Source: Aspidapion aeneum (Eukaryota > Arthropoda > Insecta > Coleoptera > Brentidae). Taken from it: DNA of 64,000 nt. Under the pieces are notes generated by a model. It did no database searches. It had not been told where the DNA came from and worked only from the letters and a program-made list of their open reading frames with translations. The translations under genes and the position numbers were made by a program. The stretch covers positions 31,347,351 through 31,411,350 of the forward strand of contig OY755047.1 in assembly GCA_963576565.1 (NCBI GenBank), read 5' to 3'. Of the stretch, positions 46,261 through 55,821 are shown piece after piece. Within the stretch, counting starts at the first letter, position 1, and each line of letters begins with the position of its first letter.

Positions 46261-46310
46261 CTTTCCCGCACTAGTGCGGGAAAGTGATTTTCCCGCACTA
46301 GGGCGGGAAA
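46261..46310. promoter_or_regulatory. Paired palindromes upstream of recombinase B
   Basis: CTTTCCCGCACT plus its exact inverse occupies 46261-46284. A second, slightly imperfect copy follows at 46288-46310. A half-site GTGCGGGAAAGTGG lies at 46335-46348. They hold the same position as 28632-28680 in A, with arm GCGGGAAA in place of GCGGAAAA. They are candidate recombinase sites or operators. Confidence 0.65.
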
Positions 46311-46556
46311 GTGATGCTTTCAAAACTAAAATGCGTGCGGGAAAGTGGGTATATATGCACGGTCGTAGAAAAAATTCTTTTACGCAGGCTAAATTTCAAA
46401 TTGAGTTTTAGGCCTAATCAGACTTATTGACCCATTAATAAACTCGATTAAATTAAAAATGAAAACAATATTTGTTTTTTGATGTTTTAATGTAAAAAAT
46501 ACCAAGTATATTAAAATGTAAAACCAAGCTTTTTATGGAACTAGGAAAAATTTTGT

Positions 46557-46675
46557 ACCTAACTCTTGCGGAAAGTGCCTTTTCCGCCCTTGACGGCGTG
46601 CCCAAACTCCGCAAAGCGTCGTTCGGGCAACTGGCGTCGCGTGCGTAAAAGTATCACTTTCCGCACTAGTTAGGT
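46557..46675 (-). repeat. 120-bp nested hairpin at the right end of element B
   Basis: Three bases differ by eye from 28927-29045 in A. It keeps the A-type word CTTTTCCGC although B's core uses CTTTCCCGC. Confidence 0.7.
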
Positions 46676-46686
46676 AAATAACTATT

Positions 46687-47720
46687 TATGGCCGCAAATA
46701 TGTCGACAAATTATCCACATTTTTAACAGACTTCTAGATAACCGGACCATGCCGTAGCATTGCCAATAATTTTTGTGAAAAGTTCCCTGTACGGAATTTT
46801 CCGTAGATTTCTCCAAAGTTAAAAATTGGCAGTTCTGGGTAGGTAAAGTAAGTTTTATCAGGTGACCTACCAGGGGTATAGCGATATACAGTACGGTTAG
46901 AACCTATAGGGTTCATTTACTGCTTGCTGTGCTTAATGTGTGTGAGAGGGAAGTAAAAGAGAGAAAAATATACTTTGAGCGGTGTTTGACTGGTATTGGC
47001 TGTGGGTCTGGCTATCCTGAAACAATGGGCGTAACCACATGTAAACTTTTATCCTTTTTTTCTTAGATACAAAATTCTTGTCTTATATACAGTAATAATT
47101 TCCGAGCATTTAAACATGCTATATAATAAAGTGATCGGTTAGATATAATTATGTAGTAAATAATTTTTTGATTTACAATTGCTTCTTAAGTTAATTGGTT
47201 TAGTTAATAACACTGCCATGCCGAGCGAGGTGCTAGATATCATATTAAACCCTCAAATACGGCTCAATGCACGTAGGTTGTTACAGACATGATAACATGT
47301 TTGTTTAAGTTTTAATAGGTTAAACATACTTATTTAATGTAGTATGAAAAATCATTGTAAAAAAACTCGTTAAAATATATTTTTTCACAATTCGCCCGAC
47401 TTGTCCAACAAACAGTCCTGGGCGTATAAAAAAAGGCATTTATAAAACTTGTGTTTTAAATAAATATTACATGTTCAGTGTGTTTGTGGTTTCTATATTT
47501 GTTTAAAAAAATATATGTGCGATACATGATCGGAAACTGACTTTACAGTTCTCTCATGCGGCTCCCCTGGTTATTTCCTAGGTGACCCGTAAAGTTTTCG
47601 TTTCCGGTCTAGTAAAAGAAATACGTATTACAATTATTTACATTGTGACAATAGCAGTGTGAAAATCTATGATCTTCCCCACAACATCTTGTGCATTATT
47701 CTGTAAAGGTTCTCTCGGGA
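46687..47720. other. No recognised gene
   Basis: AT-rich DNA. Two weakly inverted words (ATCGGAAACTGACTTTAC and GTAAAGTTTTCGTTTCCGG, 47531-47609) are the only structure seen. Confidence 0.35.
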
Positions 47721-47726
47721 GTAAAT

Positions 47727-49815
47727 GTTTATCATAACAAAAACATTTCATGTAAAAAAAAGCCAAGTACGCGAAAATGGCATTCCGTAAAAAGAATTGA
47801 GATAAAAGTAAAGCCAAGTTCTCCATTACAAATTTCAAAATGAAAGGTTTTTACTAGTTTGGAAATGTTTTTTTAAACTTTGCTATTACAGCCAAACTTC
47901 TTTATGTTCAATTTAGCACTGTGCCTAAGAGTCATTTACAGCCGTAATAGCCAAGGTTAGAAAAATATTTCCAAACTAATAAGAACCTTTCATTTTGAAA
48001 TTTGTATTGGAGAACTTGGCTTTACTTTTATCTCAATTCTTTTTACGGAATGCCATTTTCGCGTACTTGGCTTTTTTTTACATGAAATATTTTTGTTATG
48101 ATTTCACTTCTTTTTTAAAGGAATTGGATAATACTTAATTTTTAAAGTAGTAAAATATGCGGAATATTGTTCAAACCTTCTGCAATGCCTTACTTAAATT
48201 TTTGAGATTTTTTAATTTTTTTCCATGGTTTTATCATAGTTCCTATCGGCCTTCCAAAGCTCAGCTCTCTAGCGTTTCTGAAAGTGCACAATGTTACTTT
48301 TACCTAACTTTACATGTATAGGGGAGGGAAATAAATTAAAAATGTCGTGTTTTAAAATTTTGTCCATAGTTTTATCATAGTTCCTATCAGTCTTCCAATG
48401 CTCAGCTTTCTAGCGTTTCTGGAAGTGGGTAATGTTACTTTTACATAACTTTACATTTATAGGGGAGGAGAGTAAATGAAAATATTGGACTTTTTAAATT
48501 TTTTCCCATGGTTTTATCATAATTTCTATCAGCATTCCAATGCTCAGCTCTCTAGCATTTCTGGAAGTGGGCAATGTTAGTTTTATATAAATTTACATTT
48601 ATAGGAGAGGGTAAGTAAATTAAAATGTTGGTGTTTTTAAATTTTTTCATATAGTTTTATCATATTGTCTTTCAGTCTTAAAAAGTTCACCTCTCTAGCG
48701 TTTCTGGAAGTGGGCAATGTTTCTTTTACATAATTTTACATTAATAGGGCAGCGGCGTAGCGTGGGGGGGGGCGCGGGGGGTTCGTCGCCCCCCCCGCCC
48801 CGAGGGTAGTGGCGCCCCATAGGTGGCCGAAGCGCCCTCAGCTTTATTAAGTCGGGCCGGTAACGGCCAACTGAGTGGGTGCCAAAGGAAACTAACGACA
48901 TAAAGACCTTTTTTTTTTTTTTTTTTGGTCACAAGATTTGTAGAGGCGCCCTTTTGACCTTTTTTTTTGTCACACGATTTTTCATCAGTTTTCAGAGGCG
49001 CCCTTTTTAGCTGTCGCCCCCCCCCGCCCTTTCGGGCACGCTACGCCGCTGTAATAGGGGAAGGAAGTAAATTAGAATTTTGGGGTGTTTTAATTTTTTT
49101 CTATAACTTTATCATAGTTACTATCGGTCTTCCAAAGCTCAGCTCTCTAGTATGTCTGGAAGTAGGCAATGTTACTTTTACTTAACTTTACATTTATAGG
49201 GGAGGGAAGTAAATTAGAATTTTGGGACGTTTTAATTTTTCCCTATAGTTTTATCATAGTCCCTATCAGTCTGCCAAAGCTCAACTCTAGCATTTCTGGA
49301 AGTGGGTAATGCTACTTTTACATAACTTCAAATGTATAGGGGAGGGAAATAAATTCAAATTTTGAGGTTTTTTGATATTTTCCTATAGTTTTATCATAGT
49401 CCCTATCAGTCTGCCAAAGCTCAACTCTCTAGCATTTCTGGAAGTGGGCGATGCTAATTTTACATAACTTTAAATGTATAGGGGAATAAATTAAAATTTT
49501 GGGTTTTTTTTTCAGGGGCTCGGTCGTCATAATTTCTATCAGTCTGCCAAATTTCAGCTTTGTAGCATGTCTGGAAGTACAGTAGAATATTGATGATCTA
49601 TACATGAGTGAGTGAGTGAGTGAGTGGCAATGTCGACGTTTTTTGAAATTTCGTAACTACTTTACTACTTTATAGAATTCCATGAAACTTGGAGGGGTTG
49701 TTAACTTTATGGAGATCTACGACTGCACAAAGTTTGAGATTCGTAGCTCATTCCGATGTAAAGTTTTAGGTAGGTCAAATATCGGCTAGAATGTTTCCAG
49801 AAAAGATGGTTACGG
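47727..49815 (+). repeat. Composite tandem-repeat element, family C copy 2 (most complete)
   Basis: The head is a hairpin with ~160-bp arms (47727-47890 and 47955-48115; landmarks AAAAGCCAAGTACGCGAAAA, GGCATTCCGTAAAAAGAATT, GCCAAGTTCTCCATTACAAA). About eight ~145-bp units follow, with CCTATCAGTCTGCCAAAGCT and GCGTTTCTGGAAGTGGG. The tail has a GAGTGAGTGAGTG run at 49607-49624, GAAATTTCGTAACTAC and CGTAGCTCATTCCGA. A hAT MITE (48750-49051) interrupts a unit. Confidence 0.7.
48750..49051. mobile_element. hAT MITE (302 bp) inside family C copy 2
   Basis: The ends CAGCGGCGTAGCGTG and CACGCTACGCCGCTG are exact inverted repeats. A perfect 8-bp duplication TAATAGGG lies at 48742-48749 and 49052-49059. 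The GC-rich interior has poly-G and poly-C runs. Open frames here are artefacts of base composition. Confidence 0.9.
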
Positions 49816-49893
49816 CGCGCAAACTTGGCGAGGCACTGCCGTGCCCGCAGATATCAATCCACGGTTACCATGTCATGCCGTCAGTTTATAGTA

Positions 49894-50360
49894 CAGTGGT
49901 GACTCGATAATCCGGATCAATTAAAACCGGGCCGATCCAAATTATCAAGAAATCCGGATTGTTGAGGACATTTTTTTAATAACACAAAATGAAATGTCCT
50001 ATCCGCACTTATCCACTTACCACTTTAAAAGTAGCACTTTCCGCACGCGAGTAAAAAAACATGCATGGGTTTCCAAATAATTGAATACAAAGCCTTTAAT
50101 TTTTATCGCTGATTATTGATGTATCCACCATACTCCAGAGCTAATGCTTTTGTAGTAACGCTATCACTTTTTAGTGCATCAGAAATCTCTGACTTCTCTT
50201 TTGTAGTTCGGTTTGTTTTATGTTTCCATTTGATTGGACCCATTCTAGACACGACCGTGTGCTAGTTGAGAACTTCTGAATGTCCGGATTATTGAATCAA
50301 GTAATCCGGACTACCGAACCATCCGGAATATCGCGTGTACGGATTATCGAGTCACCACTG
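49894..50360 (-). mobile_element. pogo-type element, deletion derivative
   Basis: The ends CAGTGGTGACTCGATAATCC and its inverse are flanked by TA (49892-49893, 50361-50362). CAGTGGTGACTCGATAATCCG-type ends are typical of pogo/Tigger transposons. The 467-bp element keeps only an N-terminal transposase relic on the minus strand. A short stretch at 50030-50055 (TAGCACTTTCCGCACGCGAG) resembles the recombinase hairpin arms. Confidence 0.8.
50103..50243 (-). pseudogene. pogo transposase N-terminal DNA-binding relic
   Basis: From the ATG at 50243 it reads MGPIKWKHKTNRTTKEKSE and then ISDALKSDSVTTKALALEYG, stopping at 50103. The spacing EKSEI.DAL....T..LALEYG matches the first helix-turn-helix of CENP-B/pogo transposases. 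The rest of the transposase (second helix-turn-helix and DDE domain) is absent. Confidence 0.55.
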
Positions 50361-50594
50361 TATCTGACTTTATACTGACGCGGAACAGATCATTGTTGGG
50401 TGAATATTTAATACAACTGCTCTCCTGCTTTGTAATAGGAGAACTTTGAAGTGATATTTCTATTGAAAATACTTACAAAAACATGTCATTACTATCAAAT
50501 AAATGTCAGATGTTTGATTTCGATCAACGGTAACCGTAGATTGTTGTGAAAATTCGATCCTGGGGTATTCTTTACAGAATAAAGCATCTGGGAA

Positions 50595-51621
50595 CAGTGG
50601 CGGCTGGTGACGTAATAAATTGGGGGGCAGAAATTTATATTGCATGGAAAAGGAGATAAAAAAACTTACCTAAACAATTTTACAAATAAGCAGCTACTTG
50701 GTGTAGTTTTTTACATGCGCAAAGTGCTCGGATTAGCACCAGTTTCAAACTCATCATGTAGAGCGTAGAGCAACATCAAAAATCCCACATAATTTTAAAC
50801 ATTCTATTTACCTACTAATTATATTTTCGGTAAGGTTTCGCCTATAAGCACTATTCAATTGGCACCTAATATCAGTCTTGCCTAGCATAGAAAGTTCTGT
50901 GGTTATTTAACTAAGTAGCACTTACTTTCTGTCTTTAACTTTTCACTAAAGTGCTTGATATCACACATTCCCTTTGCTACCCACGCAGAATCACTTCGTG
51001 GATTGTTCATAATAAGACAAATAAAGCAAAAAAAAAGTATTTCGTTTTTCACAACCGCACAACCAGTTTTCAGCATCGTATAATTTTTTATTAAATTTTC
51101 TATTATAAGTTTTTTTGTAACACTCATCGGCATTACTTGCACTAAAAGTTTGGTTAATTTTTAGGTCCGTTCAATGTGACCCTAAAGATTTTATTTGTAA
51201 TCAAAGTTCATATGTTAACGTATTTAAATTTGCATAGTTAATTATGTAATCGACGGTATTTATTTCCATTTTATAAACAAACAATGACACGCGAACGGCA
51301 AGGCTTTTTACTACTGACATACCACAATTGAAAATAAACTCATACCTCTTCGCTAAGGAAAGAACCGGCAACGCTAGGAAGGGCAACGGACGTTTTTGCA
51401 TGATGATGATGGCCGATATCAGCTAAAACACCGATGAAAAACCGGTGAAATTGAAACTTTGCCCAATTAATCGCTTGTTGTTAACAACAAATAATAAAAA
51501 GAACTAAACAATCATGTCGTAAGGGAAGATATAATTTTTTTAAAATAAATCAATAAAAAATACTGTTTGTTGCCTAGTTTTGGGAGGGAAGTGCCCCGTT
51601 GCCCTCCCTGTAGCAGCCGCC
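50595..51621 (-). mobile_element. hAT-type element, ZMYM1-like deletion derivative (copy 2)
   Basis: It starts CAGTGGCGGCTGGTGACG and ends GTAGCAGCCGCC. CTGGGAA occurs just before the start and right after the end, a probable (7-8 bp) target duplication. It is related to 2870-4239 but shorter; large parts around the transposase relic match that copy. Confidence 0.7.
50930..51035 (-). pseudogene. hAT transposase zinc-finger relic (copy 2)
   Basis: The minus strand reads CFICLIMNNPRSDSAWVAKG and MCDIKHFSEKLK, as at 3290-3374. The downstream part (HLNN..MLGKTDI) is present but shifted out of frame. It is shorter than the first copy. Confidence 0.6.
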
Positions 51622-51913
51622 CTGGGAAAACAAAACTTCCCAATAAATAATTAGTATGCTGTGATCCCAAGGCATATTATCGTGTCGCATGCTCCAGTGG
51701 TGAAATTCAAGATGCTGGCAAATATATCTAGAATTAGTTTTCAAAGTCGTCTTTATTAAGTTCGGAACGTGATGTTGCTTGTTTACTTTGCACACGTGAT
51801 GGTTTTCGAGGACCGGAAGTAACTAAATATATGGAGTAGGGGCTATTGGGATTGCTTTGCCGCCCGACGTAAGATATTAGTAGAGTCCCTGTTTGTTGAC
51901 ATATTTGGATATA

Positions 51914-52226
51914 CAGTGTGTCCCCGGATGGAGTTGACAAGAGGAAAAAATCCTTTATTTTTGATTTTACGAAAAAAACTTCCTCTTTATAACAAATTCT
52001 GCTTGTTGAAAAATTAAGATTACCATAATAAAATCTTTGATTAGAGGTACAGGGTGTTATCAAATTAAGAAACATGTAATTAATAAGAGGACAAAACATC
52101 ACTCTGCTTTATTATGATAATCTTAATTTTTCAACAAGCAGAATTTTTTATAAAGAGGGAGTTTTTTTCGTAAAATCAAAAATAAAGGATTTTTTCCTCT
52201 TGTCAACTTCATCCGGGGACACACTG
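51914..52226. mobile_element. Foldback element with ~115-bp arms, TA-flanked
   Basis: The ends CAGTGTGTCCCCGGATG and their inverse are flanked by TA (51912-51913, 52227-52228). The arms share GTTGACAAGAGGAAAAAATC, ATTTTACGAAAAAAACTTCC and TTTTTCAACAAGCAGAATT. The loop contains GTACAGGGTGTTATCAA, itself like an end of the TACAGGGTGT family. Confidence 0.8.
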
Positions 52227-52371
52227 TATTAGGGTCGCGACATTAATGTCAAAATAAAAAGATAAAACATCGGATCTCTATACTCTTACAATGTTAAGAA
52301 CAAAGAGAACGAATAGACGCCCTTTATTTTTCAACCAACGGCGATAATTTAATTAATAAGAAGAGAAAATA

Positions 52372-53610
52372 AATCATAACAAAAATCATTTAAAAAAAGC
52401 CAAGTACGTGAAAATGTTATTCCGTAAACAGAATTGATATAGAAGTAAAGCCAAGTTATCCAATACAAATTTTAAAATGAAAGTTTCTTAATAGTTTGGA
52501 AATGTTTTTTTTAAACTTTGCTTTTACAGCCAAACTTCTTTATGTTATTTTTTTGCGCATTCAGTCTATAAGACCAAAAACGTAGTTGTTTTATTCGCCA
52601 CCATGGTCTATAAGACCGAGAGGCAATTTTGCCACCCTCGCCAACGCGGTCTATTGGACCGAGCTAAATATTCAATCCTCTTTCGCCAACTGTTTTATTT
52701 TACATTCGTTTAGCGCTGGTAATAGACCGAGTTGGCGATCAGTATTGTAAAAAAGTTCATTGTTTTGAATGTGCTAAATAAGAGAAACAAAAATATTTTC
52801 TTTAAAATATTATTTATTTTTGAAAAGTTCTAAAACCCAAACATATATTGATGCATAAACAAACGTAGATAACTAAGGAGTCTCATATCTGTAAAACTTA
52901 TTGAAGCATTCCAAGCAAACTTCCACGACGGCGCGGCGCCGCCTCAGTCTATGAGGCCGAGTGACATTTTTGATAAATTTGACATGATAATGACATCTAC
53001 AAAAAAACTAAGTGCAGGTGATGTAATAGCAGCTAAAGAGCTTTGATAGGACAAAGCGGCTCCAGGGAATCTTCTTTTTTTTCGGCATTTTTTTTTGTGG
53101 CGTTAGTTGCATAATTACAAAGAACGTGTGGGCAGCGAACGTGTTAAAGGATTTGGATAATATTTAAGTAATTAAATATCCTGAATATTGTTCAAAACTT
53201 TTGCAATGCCGTATTAAAAATGTTGAGGTTTTTGAATTTTTTCCTATGGTTTTATTTTAGTTCCTACCAGCCTTCTAGTGCTCAGCTCTCTGACGTTCCT
53301 GGCAGTTTACATAATTTTAAATTTATAGGGGAGGGAAGTCAATTAAAATTTTCGTGTTTTTAAATTTTTTCCTATAGTTTTTTCAGCCTTCCGAAGCTTA
53401 GCTCTCTAGCGTTTCTGGAAGTGGGCAATGTTACTTTTACATAACTTTACATGTATAGGGGAGAGAAGTCAATTAAAATTTTGGGGTTTTTTAATTTTTT
53501 TCTATAGTTTTATTATATCGGCGTCTCAAAGTTCGTCTCTAGCGTTTCTGGAAGTGGGCAATGTTACTTTAACATAATTTTACATTTATAGGGGAGGGAA
53601 GGTCACACGT
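52372..53610 (+). repeat. Composite tandem-repeat element, family C copy 3 (interrupted)
   Basis: The head arm at 52372-52550 matches 47727-47900. About three array units follow at 53180-53610 (CCTACCAGCC, GCGTTTCTGGAAGTGGGCAA). The intervening 52553-53150 is foreign. Confidence 0.6.
52560..52965. repeat. Clustered GTCTATAAGACC-type palindromic words
   Basis: GGTCTATAAGACCGAG and variants occur near 52562, 52608, 52647, 52722 (half) and 52946. Each core is a small inverted repeat (GGTCT/AGACC) often followed by GAG. They lie in DNA that interrupts family C copy 3. They may be the subterminal repeats of an unknown element. Confidence 0.45.
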
Positions 53611-53869
53611 AACAGGAGCCAGTGCCTAGACTAACTAGAAAAATGTCAAAAATTTCGAGAAGAGGATCAGCTAGGATTTATATGAATATGGCTCTGAAGT
53701 CAGGAAAGAGTCCATATTCAAAATGTGCAGTTAGTTTTTGAAACCATTTTTATGTAACCTATACCTTATTCAGGCACACTGTGTCTGTCTACACTCGAAC
53801 ACATGGATTTTCCCATGCAAGATTCAGATTTTGGTACCCTGTATATTGTAACAAAACAGGATTTGAATA

Positions 53870-55786
53870 TAAATGGTATTTTCGCCATATAAAGTTTTTA
53901 AATATTTTGAAGCGTTTTTAACACACGTAGTGGTCCCATGACAATACAACATTAAGAAAAAAATATCCTTCCACCCTACCCCCACCCCTTTTATAGAAAA
54001 ATGTGTTTTTGACACACTTTCCGTTATCCGATTTGGATAAAATTTGGTATACACATAGTGGTCCGATGATAATACAACAATAAGAAAAAAATATCCTCCC
54101 ACCCCTACCCCCACCCCCTTCTATAGAAAAATTTGTTTTTGACACACATCCCGTAATCCGATTTGGATGAAATTTGGTATACATATAGTGATCCGATGAT
54201 AATACAATATTAAGAAAAAAATATCCTCCCACCTCTACCCCCACCCCCTTTCATAGAAAAATGAGTTTTTGACACACTTCCCATTATCCGTTTGGATGAA
54301 ATTTGGTATTCACATAGTGGTCCGATGACAATATAACATTAAAAAAAAATATCCTCGCACCCTACCCCCACCCCTTCCATAGAAAATGCGTTTTTGATAC
54401 CCTTTCCATTATCCGATTTGGATAAAATTTGGTATACATATAGTGGTCCGATCACAATACAACATTGAAAAAAAAAATCCTACCACTCCTACCCCACCCT
54501 CATCTATTGAAAAATGCGTTTTTGACACCCTTTCCATTATCCGATTTGGATGAAATTTGGTATATATATATATAGTGATCCGATGACAATACAATAATAA
54601 GAAAAAATATCCTCCCACCTCTACCCCCACCCCCTTTCATAGAAAAATGAGTTTTTGACACACTTCCCATTATCCGATTTGGATGAAATTTGGTATTCGC
54701 ATAGTGGTCCGATGACAATACAACATTAAAAAAAAATATCCTCCCACCCCTACCCCCACCCCCTTCCATAGAAAATGCGTTTTTGACACTCTTCCCATTA
54801 TCCGATTTGGATGAAAATTGATACACACGTAGTGGTCCCATGACAATACAACATTAAGAAAAAAATATTCCCCCTTCCATGTATACCCAATTTCATCCAA
54901 ATCGGATAATGGGAAGGGTGTCAAAAACGCATTTTCTATGGAAGGGGTGGTGCTAGAGGTGAAAGGATATTTTTTTTAAATGTTGTATTGTCATCGGACC
55001 ACTATGTGAATACCAAATTTCATCCAAATCGGATAATGGGAAGTGTGTCAAAAACATTTTTCTATGAAAGGGGGTGGGGGTAGAGGTGGGAGGATATTTT
55101 TTTATTAATATTGTATTGTCATCGGATCACTATATGTATACCAAATTTCATCCAAATCGGATTATGGGAAGTGTGTCTAAAACTCATTTTTCTATGAAAG
55201 GGGGTGGGGGTAGAGGTGGGAGGATATTTTTTTCTTAATATTGTATTGTCATCGGATCACTATATGTATACCAAATTTCATCTAAATCGGATAACGGGAT
55301 GTGTGTCAAAAACAAATTTTTCTATGGAAGGGGGTGGGGGTAGGGGTGGGAGGATATTTTTTTCTTAATGTTGTATTGTCATGGGACCACTACGTGTGTA
55401 CCAAATTTCATCCAAATCGGATAATGGGAAGTGTATCAAAAAACTCATTTTTCTATGAAAGGGGGTGGGGATAGAGGTGGAAGGAAATTTTTTTCTTAAT
55501 ATTGTATTGTCATCGGATCACTATATGTATACCAAATTTCATCCAAATCGGATAATGGGAAGTGTGTCAAAAACTCATTTTTCTATGAAAGGGGGTGGGG
55601 GTAGAGGTGGGAGGATATTTTAGCTCACACATATACTATACTATAGTAGTGTGAGCTATGGTGATCCTAATTTCTTCGAGAAAAAAAAAGTTGCTCCGAT
55701 TTCAAAAATTTTTGTATATCTTTGCGTTTCAGATGATTTTGAAACTTTTTTGTTGCGCCGTCTGTCTGTCTGTCTGTCTGTATGTA

Positions 55787-55821
<35 letters not shown>

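Larger units (their letters stand above)
43974..46686 (-). mobile_element. Tyrosine-recombinase (Crypton-like) element B
   Basis: It has the same order of parts as element A: left shell, 32-bp palindrome (44485-44516), 120-bp hairpin (44537-44656), minus-strand recombinase, paired palindromes (46261-46310), right shell and terminal hairpin (46557-46675). The left shell (to about 44530) and right shell (from about 46385) are nearly identical to those of A apart from a few indels. The core between them is strongly diverged. B has an extra ~38 bp at 44307-44344 that A lacks. The start GTAAAATTATTTTTCCTAC and end GTTAGGTAAATAACTATT match A. Confidence 0.75.

Noticed and set aside
48741..48932. 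Proline/arginine-rich open frames
   Set aside because: They lie in the GC-rich interior of a hAT MITE and are caused by poly-G and poly-C runs.
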